Positions 35,701 through 46,920 of a DNA stretch of 64,000 nucleotides are shown here, in pieces. This DNA is from Aegilops tauschii subsp. strangulata. Its lineage: Eukaryota; Streptophyta; Magnoliopsida; Poales; Poaceae. The position numbers and the translations under genes were made by a program. The stretch spans positions 375,573,792-375,637,791 of the forward strand of contig NC_053035.3 in NCBI RefSeq assembly GCF_002575655.3, in the 5' to 3' direction. Below the pieces are notes generated by a model, which worked only from the letters and a program-made list of their open reading frames with translations, was not told where the DNA came from and ran no database searches. Position 1 is the first letter of the stretch. Each line of letters starts with the position of its first letter.

Positions 35701-35937
35701 CCACTCTGGGTGGAAGACTTCAACAATAAACCCGGCCGCCAAGAGCCGGGCCACCTCTTCACCAATAGCTTTCCGCCTCTCCTCATTAAACCGCCGAAGG
35801 AACTGTCTGACCGGCTTAAATTTAGGATCAACATTGAGAGTATGCTCAGCGAGTTCTCTAGGTACACCTGGCATGTCAGAAGGTTTCCATGCGAAGATGT
35901 CCCTATTCTCACGGATGAACTCGATGAGCGCGCTTTC
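32734..35937 (-). pseudogene. Gypsy pol: reverse transcriptase, RNase H, integrase
   Basis: A long open frame (1046 codons from the Met at 35874; open from 35937). RT comes first, with VDYTDLNKACPADPFALPRI, FLDAYSGYHQI and the catalytic YVDD at 35344-35355. An RNase H follows (HFDGSRQLEGSGAGVVLAS, NNAAEYEALLHGL, ending DALSRLGSQ), whose style fits the second, archaeal-type RNase H seen in Tat elements. Integrase has an HHCC zinc site (GHHAG ... CDGC) and a DDE core (WGLDMVGPF, IITDNGTNL, GQAERANQE), then a C-terminal domain ending AQLRPYYT. The frame is preceded by an in-frame TAG (35940-35938) that separates it from protease in the same frame, so it cannot be made as part of the usual polyprotein. 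Confidence 0.92.
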
Positions 35938-36770
35938 CTATTTTGGATCCAGATTTGCACTGATGCTAAACTGCTGAGATGAGTCACCTGGAACAAAATC
36001 AACAAGCTTAGTCTCATCAGCTGATTTAAATTTCATTGCCGGCTCTTGTTCTGTAGTTGGCTTTTTCAGAGAGGTCATATCTGTTGGGTCAACATTGTCC
36101 TTGTAAAACTTCGACTCCTCTGTGGCACACACGGATTCTGCATAAGCCGCATCGCCTTCCTCACACTCCAGAGCCACTTTCCGGCTGCCGTGAACCGTAA
36201 TGGTCCCATTGTGACCCGGCATCTTGAGCTGTAAATACACATAACACGGCCGTGGCATGAACTTGGCGTAAGCCGGCCGTCCAAATATAGCATGGTATGG
36301 ACTTCTTATCTTGACCACCTCAAAGGTCAATTTTTCTACCCTGTAGTTGTTCTCATCACCAAAGGCCACTTCCAATTCGATCTTGCCAACTGGATAAGCC
36401 GACTTACCAGGTACTACACCATGAAAGATAGTGTTTGACTGGCTGAGGTTCTTATCAACCAACCCCATACGGCGGAAAGTCTCATAGTAGAGGATGTTGA
36501 TGCTGCTGCCTCCGTCCATGAGCACCTTTGTGAACTTATACCCTCCAACTTGAGGGGCCACCACTAATGCCAGGTGGCCCGGGTTATCCACCCGGGGAGG
36601 GTGATCCTCCCTGCTCCATACTATAGGCTGTTCAGACCACCGCAAGTAGCGTGGAACTGCCGGCTCAACAGCATTCACAGCCCTCTTGTGAAGCTTCTGA
36701 TCTCGCTTGCACAAACTAGTGGTAAACACATGATACTGTCCATCGCTAAGTTGCTTTGGATTGGTCTGAT
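35938..36770 (-). pseudogene. Gypsy aspartic protease region
   Basis: The frame includes QYHVFTTSLCKRDQKLHKR, then the retropepsin active site LMDGGSSINILY (DGGS codons at 36516-36505) and the flap-side FEVVKIRSPYHAIFGRPAYA. It ends at the TAG 35940-35938, directly upstream of pol and in the same frame. Its upstream end is out of frame with gag by one base. Cleavage of the gag-pol product would be its role. Confidence 0.85.
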
Positions 36771-38222
36771 AACCCCCTGCTGCTGTTGATGACCCTGGCC
36801 AGACTGTTGATTAAAGCCCCCTTGACCACTCTGAGGACCAGAATTTGAGCCGCCCCCCGGGCCATGAAAGCCGCCGGCGCCTGAGCCGCCGGCACCTGAG
36901 CCGCCACCCGGGCCATTGTAGTTTTTAAAGGCCTTCATGATTGCACAATCCTTCCACAGATGAGTCGCTGGCTTTTCTCTAGAGCCGTGCCTCGGACAAG
37001 GCTCATTCAACAGCTGCTCCAGTGAAGGTCCTGACCCGCCGCCTCGGGGAGGGGGCCTCCCCTTGCGTCGCTGGTTGTTGCCTTGTGTGCTGGCGTTGGC
37101 CACAAATTCTAGGCTGCCATCTGCCTTGCGCTTGCCTCCTCCTTGGTTCCCCGGGTTAAACTGAGGACCCTTGCCACTGCCGTTCTTCTTTCCCTTCCCT
37201 GTCCTTTCATCATCTGAAGGGGGATCCTTGGTACCATCAGAATCGGCGTACTTGACAAGAGCTGCCATTAATGTACCCATATCACTGCAGTCGTGCTTGA
37301 GCCGCCCGAGTTTCATCTTCAGGGGCACAAAACGACAATTTTGCTCCAGCATTAAAACCGCTGAGCCGGCATCCATCTTGTCTGACGAGTGTATGATCTC
37401 CTTAACCCGGCGAACCCAATGTGTCGTGGACTCACCCTCCTGCTGCTTACAGTTAGTCAAATCCACAATTGACATAGACTGCCTACAGGTATCTTTGAAG
37501 TTTTGGATGAACCGGGCTTTCAGCTCAGCCCAAGACCCAATGGAATTCGATGGTAGCCCTTTCAACCAAGTGCGGGCGGTCCCATCTAACATCATGGTGA
37601 AATACTTGGCCATGGCCGCCTCACTGACCTCCAGTAGCTCCATAGCCATCTCATAACTCTCGATCCAAGCTGCGGGTTGCAAGTCAGCTGTGTAGTTAGG
37701 CACCTTCCTAGGGCCCTTGAAGTCCTTAGGTAGACGTTCATTACGGATAGCTGGCACTAAACAAGGGACACCCCCGGTCCTGGTAGGGATACCCACATCC
37801 ACGGAAGTCGTCGGATAAGCCGGGGGGGTCTGGTAAGCCGTCGGCTGAGGTACTTGCCCCGCCTCTTGCCGCGCTTGGTCTGCTGCGTAAAAGGCTCCAT
37901 TATGAGCCGGGCCATGTCCAGGGGGCGGGTCATGGCGTCGGACGTTACTTGAGCCGGTTGCTGAGACCATGTGCCGGCTGTAACTCGGGCTCTGGCCTGG
38001 ACGAGGGGTCGAGTAGATCCTGTCCCGGCTGTAGGAGTACGCCTCTTGCTGCGCCAGTGCTGTCTGAAGGAGTTCCCTGACCCGGCGGGTCTCAATAGCC
38101 GTCGGAGAGTCGCCGTCAACTGGTAGAGCCGCCAGCCGTGCTGCCGCAGCGACCATGTTCTCCAGCGGGTTATTATAATGACCCGGGGGTATTGGTACGT
38201 ACTGAGGCGGGGCAGGGGGCAC
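36771..38222 (-). pseudogene. Gypsy gag
   Basis: The frame contains the Retrotrans_gag block (PAAWIESYEMAMELLEV, MMLDGTARTWLKGLPSNSIG, WAELKARFIQNFKDTCRQ). A Lys/Gly/Asn-rich segment follows, then CPRHGSREKPATHLWKDC (C-x2-H ... H-x4-C), a likely nucleic-acid-binding site, and a Gly/Gln-rich tail. It starts directly after a TAG (38225-38223) in the same frame as the upstream ORF, with no ATG there. At the run of five C on the plus strand (36773-36777) the frame leaves that of protease, and the open frame then ends out of frame at 36675. Confidence 0.85.
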
Positions 38223-39107
38223 CTAGGGAGGCCCCATCACACGTGGCTGAATAAGGGGTCCAGATCCGGGCGCTATGATCCCTGGCGGGTTACTGGACCT
38301 TGCACCTGGCGTGTTGAAGAGGTTGCGTGGATCGTAAACCGGAGGGAGTCGAGATTGGGCTTTTTGATGCCTCCTTCTCAGGACCTCATTGGCCGCGTTT
38401 TGATCCATCGTGAGTTGGAAAGACTGCGCCTGGATCAACTGAGTTTGGGCATCGAGAGCCGCCCTCTCTGCAGCCAGCCTGATCCCTTCCGCTGCGAGAT
38501 CCTCTTTAGCTTTTATTAGATCCAATTTTAACTGTGCCACCTCGGCATCGTGCTGAGCTTGATCTGCCGGGTCAACTGTGGCGGTTAACAGGGCCGTCAT
38601 CTTGTCCGTGAGATCCATCAGCACCTGAGCCGGAGAAGGCACCGGGTTTCCCGCTCCAGCGGCGGGGTTCTGAACAGGCTGCGCACCGGCCATAAAGACT
38701 CCAACCTGACTCGGCGGCTCAAACGGGTCCGGAATACTGTCACCATCGGAACAGCCCATGAGCCTGCCATCTTGGAGTTGGTACAACGAGTTTGACTCAT
38801 CGGTGGCCGACTCGCCGTCAGAGCCGGCGGCCGCCTCATCACCAGACCCAGATGGGTCAGAGGGCCCTCCTTGGATGCATCCCACAAAAGCACGCCTTAA
38901 GGCAGGCCGGGCCCGGGCGGGTCGTGCGCGCTGAGCCGTTTCGATGAGATCGGCGCAGAGATCCGGCTCGGGGCCCGGCTCACCAATCTTGCCAATGAAA
39001 ACATGAATTCCGCCGAAGGGGACCCGGTACCCGTACTCAATTGAGCCGGCGTCGGGGCCCCAGTTTGCATCGTCGATGTAGAGCTTGCCGCGACGACTCT
39101 TGGTCAT
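38223..39107 (-). pseudogene. N-terminal gag ORF of the Gypsy element
   Basis: The likely start is the ATG at 39107 (MTKSRRGKLYIDDANWGPDA). The frame is open further upstream through the PBS into the LTR, where an ATG at 39251 is an unlikely start. The product has an acidic middle and a coiled-coil-like segment (KLDLIKAKEDLAAEGIRLAA), then a Pro-rich end. The TAG at 38225-38223 stops it, and the next codons continue in the same frame into gag. One gag protein split by a nonsense change is the simplest view. Confidence 0.75.
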
Positions 39108-39177
39108 CCGGCCCACGGCGTATCCCTTGAGCCCTTCGAAGCTGCCCTTCAAGAACTCAAATCCACCGTGCGCTGGC

Positions 39178-39195
39178 CCCACGGTGGGCGCCAAC
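39178..39195 (-). other. Primer-binding-site-like sequence
   Basis: Immediately inside the LTR end the minus strand reads GTTGGCGCCCACCGTGGG. TGGCGCCCACCGTGGGGC-like sites are what I expect for this class of grass Gypsy elements. The tRNA partner was not assigned. Confidence 0.65.
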
Positions 39196-39715
39196 TGTCG
39201 TGGAATTGTCACGGCAGATGTCCTCGAGCTAGGACTTAGTCGTGGAGCCATCGCAACTAGGAAGCTTGAAGGGGTTAATGCGGGACAAGGAACACGAGGG
39301 TTTATACTGGTTCGGCCCCTTACGGTGAAGGTAAAAGCCTACGTCCAGTTTGAGATGGTATTGATTAGGGTTCGATCACCAGGGAGCTAAACTGCTATGC
39401 CCGGCTCTCGATGAGATTGTTCTTGTCCCTAAACCGCTGTCGGGTCGTCCCTTTATATGGGGGGGGCCTGACGCCCAGCAGCCCTTAGAGTCCCGGCCGG
39501 CTCATAAGAGTGTCCGGCTCGGACTCTCAATCATACTTGCCTTACACTACAAGTTCTACCATAATAACGATTGTAACTATGGGCCTTAAGCCGTATCCGG
39601 GCCTTAGCCTATCTCTGGCCCATCGTCTTCTAGCTTGGCTCCGGGCTTCTGATAACGACCGTACGAGTAACCCGGCCCCTCCTGGCGGGTGACTCTAAGG
39701 TCTATATCCTCAACA
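39196..39715 (-). repeat. 520-bp 5' LTR of the Gypsy element
   Basis: On the minus strand it begins TGTTGAGGATATAGACC (39715) and ends AATTCCACGACA (39196), abutting the PBS-like site. A TATA box (TATAAAG, complement of 39452-39458) is suitably placed. No second copy exists at the left end of the element. Confidence 0.85.
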
Positions 39716-40099
39716 ATTCCGCTGGTGAAGAATTTGTGATCTGCTTTCTGAAGAACTTGAACTGAAGCCTTTCATCATGAAGTTTTCTATTTCTTCAGTT
39801 CATCTTCCTCATGCTTGTATGACTGTATTTGCATGCCTTTTCAGTTTTGTGATGATTTAGTCTCCCCGTGTTTCTATTTCTTCACTCCGATCTTCGTCAA
39901 ATTTCTCAGAGTTTGACGAATTTAAAAAATCTCCCGTTCACCCCCCTGTGGGAGTTTACCTGTGCTTCCAACAACCATGAACGTGTTTTGAGTCAGTGGT
40001 GTGACTCCAGTCAGAACGATTGCTCCTAAATAGGAGAAAGCGTTCAGGGAGGCAACCACTGTCTTTGTGGAAGTCGTTCTAAGTCTGATCGGAGACAAG

Positions 40100-40640
40100 T
40101 TGGTTGACGAATATCTTCATATGCGTGTTTCCAAGAACCTGTGGGATGTGCTCGAAGCTAAGTTCGGTGCCACCGGTTGTAAGCGAATTGTATGCAATGG
40201 AGCAGTTCCATGATTACAGGATGGTTGATAATGTCCTGCAATGAAACAGGCTCATGAGATACAGTGCATCGCTAAGGAGCTGGAACTTGTGAAGTGTGAG
40301 TTACCGGAAGTCTATCGTAGGTTGCATTTTTGCAAAACTCCCTCCTGGATGGAGGAAATTTGCTACTTCTCACAAGCACTTGAGATGTGTATTATCAGTT
40401 GAGGATGTCATCAGCCATCTAAGTGTTGAGCATAACTAGAGAGCAAAGAACTCACATATGAAAGGGACAAAGCCTACTTCTAGCGTCAATGTGGCGCAGA
40501 AGAATTTCCACAGGTTCAAGGGAAAGAACTCTGTCCAGCAGAATACTTCCTTTAAGAAGAAGGGTAAGAAGGAAGACAAATGCTTTTACTTGTGGTTCGG
40601 GAGATCCTCTACAGATCTCAAGCACTCGATCATGTCCGCC
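40100..40640 (+). pseudogene. Degenerate Copia gag remnant
   Basis: Across shifting plus-strand frames there are NLWDVLEAKFGATGCKR, then LYAMEQFHDYRMVDN, QAHEIQCIAKELELVKCEL, and later KNFHRFKGKNSVQQNTSFKK with KGKKEDKC. This is the order of a plant Copia gag with the start of its zinc-knuckle region. At least three frameshifts and several stops break it. It follows the split LTR-like sequence (26112-39973) and may be its interior. Truncated at about 40640. Confidence 0.65.
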
Positions 40641-41340
40641 ATGAGATCCTCTACATCTTCGTAGTACGTCGGGTCATTCGGCTCTGGAGTCGGCATTTCA
40701 CCAAACACCGAGCTCTCCGACGAATCATGCCACGCGGATTGAGGCCGGCATGCCGGTCAGCTCCCTCGAGCTCTCCGACGATGACCCCACAACTGAGACG
40801 GGGTCCGACGACGACACCGCGCCGGTGCATGCCGGCTTAACCATGGAGCAGGTGCAGGCGCACTACGATGCCGCCATGGCGGATGAGGAGCAGCCTGCGC
40901 CGGATCCTATGTAGGCGTTTCGGCAAGCGTAGTGGGAGCAGAGGTACAACCTGCTCCTCCTCGAACAACATCGGCTGGCGAAGGGCCAAATCTACAGCGA
41001 GCGAGCGAGCAAGGAGATCGTGCCCGCCATGGCCGCGGCGAACCCGAACTTCATTGCGGAGCAGCTGGCGCTCTTTGAGGCCGCACGGCGCCGCTCACAA
41101 CGCAGCGCCGGCGCATGCGGACGCGGACATGGTTGCACAAGTGCAGGCAATGTAGGCGGCTGAGGACAAGAACGCCGCCAGGTTCGCGTCATACGCGCCG
41201 CCATCCGAGTTTCGGGACGCATGTGCCAGGTGAACAATGACGAACCGGTCCACGTTCATCATCGACCTCACGTCCACCAGCACAGGTGGTGGACATGTCC
41301 CAGACTCCTTTAAGGATGAGTAGGGTTTGGGAGGTGGCAT
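40641..41340 (+). pseudogene. Unrecognised ORF remnant, probably transposon-borne
   Basis: A plus-strand frame from ATG 40749 reads MPVSSLELSDDDPTTETGSD, then MEQVQAHYDAAMADEEQP. After in-frame TAGs it continues as EQRYNLLLLEQHRLAKGQIY and NPNFIAEQLALFEAARRR. Codon use is GC-rich and the peptide is acidic then amphipathic. No family recognised. A tandem GAGATCCTCTAC string (about 40601-40655) marks its left edge. Confidence 0.4.
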
Positions 41341-43390
41341 GGCATTGTGTCCCAAGTGGGTCAGTCCGTCTTTCATGTTCTACCCTTCCTCGTTAGTGAC
41401 CACATCTTCTGTTTACGGGTCTTAGACCCCGCCGCCATTGATGAAGGACGTGGTCGCCAACCCAATATGGAATACACGATGAGCGCTGCCGTACAAAGAA
41501 AGTGGACTGTGAACGGATGCCGGACCAAATTCGTTCGTGAGAAACGTATCCAAATCACCAAATATTCCGATGGCCCTGGCTGGCAAGGTCACGTCCTTCA
41601 GTAACGGTCGAGTAGCTCGCCCCACGTCGAATTTTATGCAGCCTTGTGTCGGAGAGGTCCGACATGAACGTGGCACGTCGCCTCTTGCAGATCTGATCGC
41701 CGCTGCGAAATCCGCAGGCGGCACTATCTACCGCTTATATAATTCGTACAGAGAAATGATTATTCAGATCTTTGCCAGGAGCTTACAGTACCTTTGACAT
41801 CGAAATCTTACATGGTCACATTAGTAATTCTCGAAAAGAATTATTTACCCTGTGATTCGTGCCATCATGCATGAATCTTGGGCATCCTATGATGTGCTGA
41901 TTTTGATATTCTCTGCTTCGTCAATGACTCAGCTTGCATGCATACACCAGCTTAATTATTCGTCAACTCGAAATAAACAAGGAGGGAGGAATCAAACACT
42001 ATTAGAGCCGAGCCAAGGATCCAATGAGCAGCGGCGCACAGCTACTTAAGTTGGATCCGAGGGCGCAGGGGTTCCGAGTACGGTCATCAGCATACACAAA
42101 TACCAGTGTGTCAAGTGCCAAGAAAGGCTGGGAGGACGAAACAGCTCCGCGAAATCAGAGGGAATAATGTACGTTCCACCTGGCCAATAATCGGGTCCAG
42201 AAATAATGCTCGGCCTCGCATGACATCCCATTCTCCGGATCATTCTGCAATCTCTTCACGTATATTTTAAGTGAGAACCTCCAAATGAAGGAGCTAGTAG
42301 CCCCTCCTCCTCCCATCTGCTAAAGCGAAACGGAGCAATGATTGTTACAGGCACAAAGGAAAGGCTGGAATTCAAGACTTTGTGCGATCATCTCTGATTG
42401 CGACGGGCGGCAACAGACAGTGTGATTAAGCTAGCTACTAAGGGGTTTGGAACTTGGGTTTGGAACTTGGAATAAAGCCATGCACTTGGCACCAACATCA
42501 TGCTGAGCTAGCTAGCTGGCTAGCTGTTCCAAGCTGCCGGATATTTCCGTTGTTCTCGCCTGTACATTTTCCTCTCCATCGGAAGAGTTCCAACACGGCA
42601 CACCACCAGTGTGCACTTAGATAAGCTGTTAGTGGTAATCGCTGGTACTGACGAACACCAACCTTAACAGCACATGACAACCTCTCTTCGTTCGTTCATG
42701 TGTGCATCAATCAAGAGCCGGAATAAATTGTGACCTCCACTACTACTTGAAAACTGGCTGAATTATGTCGGCCCCCATGACACATGGGTATGCCTCCAAC
42801 GCATGTTAGCGTGTCTACGTGGTGTGCCGGCCATGAACACGGCAGCGACCGATCGAACCACATGATTCGTATCAGCACCACTGGATGGATTCCATGCGTC
42901 TTCCCTCGCCCAGCCTGCGCGCCGCCGGCAATTACGCTCGGTCTGTCGCTGTCCCGGACCGGTGCCAGTCTGTGAGAGCAAACCGTTGTGTCTTCTGTTG
43001 TAACAGGCTATTTCACATTTTGACTACATACATAACTTCAACTGGATGTGGAATGCAAAAATCCCCTTGAAAATTACTGTTCACGTGACGACTTTCATCG
43101 TCCAATCGTGACCGAAGATAACACAAGGAAAAGATTATGCTTTGTTTCCACTCCCTTCTTCTCGCATCCTCTATCCTTGTGTGAGATTACGTGGAAATGT
43201 GAATCAGTTCATTATCTTTTCTTTGGTGGTGGTCTAGGGTGTCATTGGCGCTCTGCTGGGCTCCTCTCGTGTATATCTAACCCCTTTTAACAATTTTTTT
43301 GCTTGTACGCGTATAATGATCATTACTGAGACGGGCGCCGAAACTGTTGGGTCATGTACACCCCAACAAAGCACAATAGGTTTACGGAAA
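41341..43390. other. No gene recognised
   Basis: A 100-codon minus frame (41724-41422) and an 86-codon plus frame (41537-41797) overlap, but neither shows a known domain. The remainder, including GCTAGCTAGCTGGCTAGC at about 42509-42526, is AT/GC-mixed with no repeat ends. It could be low-copy intergenic DNA. Confidence 0.4.
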
Positions 43391-43393
43391 AAT

Positions 43394-44173
43394 TACGCCC
43401 ACACGTGTGGGCATTTGCACATCGCCCACACGCCTCCATCACCACTCATTTTGCCACGTATGAACAGATGGCATCAGCAAAAATCTTTTTGGTTTTCGTC
43501 TTAAAAATGTTTTATCTCTTAATTAAAAAAACAAATTAAAAAACCGTTTTCACCATTAAATCTGTCTCGACGAGATCTTCAAAACTAGACCCCATGTTGC
43601 CCAAAACTTGTCATGATGTTTACACTGTAGTTGCCATGGTGTTTAAATGAAAGTTGCCATGTGGCAATTTTAGTTTGTAGATCATGGCAATTTTAGTTTT
43701 TTATGATGGCAATTTCAGTACTTTGACCATGAATTTTTTTTTTTGAACCATGGCAATTTTAAGTGCATGTATCATGGCAATTTTAGTTTATGGTGCATGG
43801 CAAGTCTAGTTTCTTAATTCTCCGTTTTATAATGTCAAAATTTACTTTTTAATATAGAAGAAAATAGTTGAAACATAACATGACAACTTTAGTGTAAACA
43901 TCATGGCAATTCATGTGCAATAGACATGACAACTTTTAACAAAAAAAAATTCGTCGAAATATATTGATATGAGATCTAGTTTCGAAGATCTCGTCGCGAG
44001 GGATTTAATGGTGAAAACGGATCTTCAAGCGGATTTTTCATTTAAGAGATAAAACATTTTAAAAGCTGAAAATCCAAAAAGATTTCCACATGCATGCATG
44101 CGGTGACATGGCGTAGTCTGTATGTTATAGGGCGTGTGGGCGGGTTTGACTCCCACCACACGTGTGGGCGTTA
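43394..44173. mobile_element. MULE-type element with ~200-bp TIRs beginning ACGCCCACACGTGTGG
   Basis: The left arm (43394 to about 43590) and the reverse complement of the right arm (about 43975-44173) share CGCCCACACGTGTGG, CGCCCACACGCC, AATCTTTTTGG, AAAATGTTTTATCTCTTAA, TTTTCACCATTAAATC and CGACGAGATCTTC. The interior is an array of ATGGCAATTTTAG-like units. No coding sequence. A clear 9-bp target duplication was not found, so Mutator assignment rests on TIR length. Confidence 0.75.
43615..43935. repeat. ATGGCAATTTTAG degenerate array
   Basis: About ten diverged units (CATGGCAATTTTAGTTT, GATGGCAATTTCAG, CATGACAACTTTAG) form the interior of the 43394-44173 element. Confidence 0.7.
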
Positions 44174-44639
44174 GCATTGTCCTAGGTTTAACTTAAGGCT
44201 GTGAGATTTTTACCATCTTGTCGTATCTTTGCCTAATCACCTTTTTTTTAGGAGCCAGCAAGAGCTCTGCCTTTGCATTAAGAAGAAGAGAATGGGTCAC
44301 TTTATAAGGAAAATTGGCCGAAAACTGATACAACGAAACACACGTCAGCACCGGGGTTGCGTACCCAACGAGCCGGCTTCATAATCACCGTTTTTAGGGA
44401 AGCCGTGAGTGAGCAAATCCTATTCAACGTTCATCGTCAGGGGGGAATAATACACCGAGGGCCATGTGAAAGGTTTTGAAGGGGATTGGAATGGATTGCG
44501 GAGGATTTAATCTCGTATAAGTCAAAATCCCCATCGATCCCATCAAAAGAGGTTTAAACAAACAAGGCCTAACGCATAATCTTCCACACTTGGACCGACG
44601 GGGTGAAACCAGATAGGATTTAGCCGCATAACGTGCAAA
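44174..44639. other. No gene seen
   Basis: Mixed non-coding sequence, no recognised repeat ends. Confidence 0.4.
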
Positions 44640-45500
44640 CTGTTGAGTATATCAGCAATTTTTCGATTAATTTAGTCCACGAATAAATCATGAACATGGC
44701 ATCGACAGAATTAATAACATACTGATTATGATCTAGATAAGCACGTAATAGGCATATAGTACAAATATCTAAGCACACAACTAGTCCTGCTAAGACAGAA
44801 AAAAAACATAAACGAGTTATACCCTCCAGCATGCCAGGCAGAAGCCGAGACGGCGGCAGTGGCAGCAGCAGCGTTCTCGCGGCCTTCGTCTCGGCTTTGA
44901 GTTTCTCGCCGGCTGACGGTCGGCGTTGTTGGCGGTGGACATGATGACGATGAAGATGACACGGACATAGATGATGGAGTGGACGTGGACGAATGACGGC
45001 GAGCAATCGCGTAGGAGACGCTCCTAAAAAAACTAATCACCCCTCTCCCTTACAGGATCCGGAGAGGCGGGGTTTCGGAGGCCTGTTCTCTCGTCTACCG
45101 TGTACGCGGTGGACGGTATGGGATCACCAGCGGCAGCACCAGCAAAAGGGAACGACAATGGGTGTGGAGGCAGAGATGCCATCTGCTTCTCGTTGCGGCT
45201 AGGGTTGGCCGACGCCTCCGATATATAGGCGCGACCGCGTGAAGAGACGTGGGCTGGACCCACGTCGAGTCGGTAACAGCTCACGATCTGATGTGAGGAG
45301 TGCGCGGGAACCACTTCTCTTCTCAAGCTCCAATAGCATGTGGAAAAGAATCCCTTATAAGAAGGTTTAACTCGTCTCCAACTAGCGGTATGGGACTAAA
45401 CTCCCCACCATACTCATTGACACAAAACCCACATGGGCCCTTAGAGATTTTCTGAAATTGTTATATGGGCCCAAGGCCCACCCTATATTTCAACACAAAC
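44640..45500 (-). repeat. LTR-like fragment, copy 2 of the 25131-25990 family
   Basis: On the minus strand it contains GGGGAGTTTAGTCCCATACC, a TATA region (complement of 45219-45228, CTATATATCG), a leader with GATCCCATACCGTC and ACCCCGCC, and an AT-rich end ATATACTCAACA (near 44645). The same order of features occurs on the plus strand at 25131-25990. The frames of 97-128 codons on the minus strand lie in the leader region and carry no known domain. Confidence 0.5.
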
Positions 45501-46160
45501 CATATATGCTATTTTATATTGTTGTTTATTCGAAAGCACGATGCATAGTGTACGGACGTGGATTCGAATACCAGGTTATGTCTGATTTACGCATGGTCGA
45601 CGGATCGAAATCGGAATTGAGATGGACATATACCACATATATATGAGAGAAATATATACATGCTTCAAACTAAAATTATACAACAAAATTGGAAGTATTA
45701 ATACTTAAATAGTTTAAGCACACATAATGTTGGAAAAATTAGCAATTGGTTGATATTTATCCATAATTAAATCATGTTCATGGCAATTGCAATATTAATC
45801 TTATATTGATATGTAACATGTAGATGCGATCTGATCTAGATAACGGCTAGGGTTGCCAATTAATGACTCGCAATTAATTTTCAATTAATAATTTGTTTCC
45901 GACTTGCAAACATAAAGGAGCACATACATGACATATGGCTGAGCACGCGTGGAGAGACGGTTGGTACAAAAGGAGAGCGCGGGAACACACTTCTCTTCTG
46001 AAGCTCCAATAGCATGTGGAAGGCAAACCCTCATAAGAAGGTCTTAGTTTTGTTCCCCTCATGAGGTGATACTAAACTTCCCACACTATCATGACACCTC
46101 AAATGGGACTTTTGAGATTTTTCAGGAATTATTTCTTTTGTTGGCCAAGGCCCATCTATA
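45297..46160 (-). repeat. Duplicated ~190-bp U3-like segment
   Basis: 45303-45502 and 45970-46165 are diverged direct copies. Shared text includes GCGCGGGAAC, CACTTCTCTTCT, AAGCTCCAATAGCATGTGGA, ATAAGAAGGT and GGCCCA(C/T)C. The second copy lacks the TATA and leader part and lies about 665 bp away, so it is a stray or earlier U3 piece of the same LTR family. Confidence 0.65.
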
Positions 46161-46165
46161 ATGCA

Positions 46166-46920
46166 ACACATAAAACACTATAAAGGCAATAAAATAATCC
46201 ACACAAATTACTAACAAGCATATGCCCAATTCATTGGCAAAGATAAGATCATGTATTGCTAGTTAATACTTAAAGTTTTACCAATGAATTGGATAACCAT
46301 ATTTAATATGCCGGATTATCCAACCATAAAAATAGATTATTCTATTTCATTTAATATCAGCAATACCATATCATATACCTTAACCTATCAACCAGAACAA
46401 ATTCAGATTGGAATGTGTTCAAATGTCAAATGATTCTTACCACATTCCACACCAGCGGAACTGAAAATGGTTTTGTAAAAAACTTTTACCATTACACCCA
46501 CATCAAGGGGGCGTAGTTTTTTTTCTTGTCGTGTTTATTTATGTTTGAGTTTCTTTTTTGCCTTTTTCTATTTTCATTTTTGGTGCCGTTTTTATATACT
46601 TCTATTTTTTAATTAGGATCTTATTTCCTAAACTTTCCATTCTCTTTGTTCCTCTTTCTTTACCTTTTGAGTTTTTATGTATTTCATCGAAGCATACATA
46701 TTTCGTGTTATTTTTACCACAAACATATATACAAGATATACGTTTGGTTGGCCGATTGATATATTTCGTGTTACATTAGTTTTTATTGTTTTGATGAGAA
46801 GCAAAACGTTGACCATAGTAAGTCTGCCATGTTTAGCTGAGTAAGGTGGACATTTTTACGTACTAATATTTTAATTGTATGTTAGGACATAAAAAAATCA
46901 ATCCATGGGATTTCACAAGT
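46166..46920. other. AT-rich non-coding sequence
   Basis: Low-complexity T-rich strand at 46510-46700. Open frames here are hydrophobic readings of the T-rich tract. No gene supported. Confidence 0.5.

Larger units (their letters stand above)
27206..39715 (-). mobile_element. Tat-type Ty3/Gypsy element with opposite-strand gene, left LTR missing
   Basis: Reading on the minus strand: 5' LTR (39715-39196), PBS-like site, an N-terminal gag ORF, gag, aspartic protease, reverse transcriptase/RNase H and integrase (stop at 32734). Next comes a spacer with a repeated TTCGAATACGA motif, and then a spliced gene on the opposite (plus) strand. The order RT, RNase H, integrase is that of Ty3/Gypsy. The extra opposite-strand gene and gag style fit the Tat lineage. 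No second LTR is found at the left, where the sequence stops at a 28-bp inverted repeat. Nonsense and frameshift lesions show it cannot move by itself. Confidence 0.85.
26112..39973 (+). mobile_element. LTR-like retrotransposon sequence split by the Gypsy element
   Basis: The left part (26112 to about 27205) begins TGTAAGTGCATCAAGTGCCC. It runs through a CTATAAATAGCC TATA region (about 26750) to AGACGTACAGTTG text, which I remember as a very common wheat LTR. The right part (39716 to about 39973) continues in the same GAAG-rich style and ends near CTTCCAACA. Discounting the Gypsy insertion (27206-39715) the LTR is about 1.35 kb. Degenerate Copia gag follows at 40100. The exact 3' end and primer site are not certain. 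Confidence 0.55.

Noticed and set aside
41422..41724. 100-codon minus-strand frame that looked faintly like a LINE RNase H start (GCIKFDVGRATR)
   Set aside because: The similarity stops after about ten residues and no catalytic residues follow.
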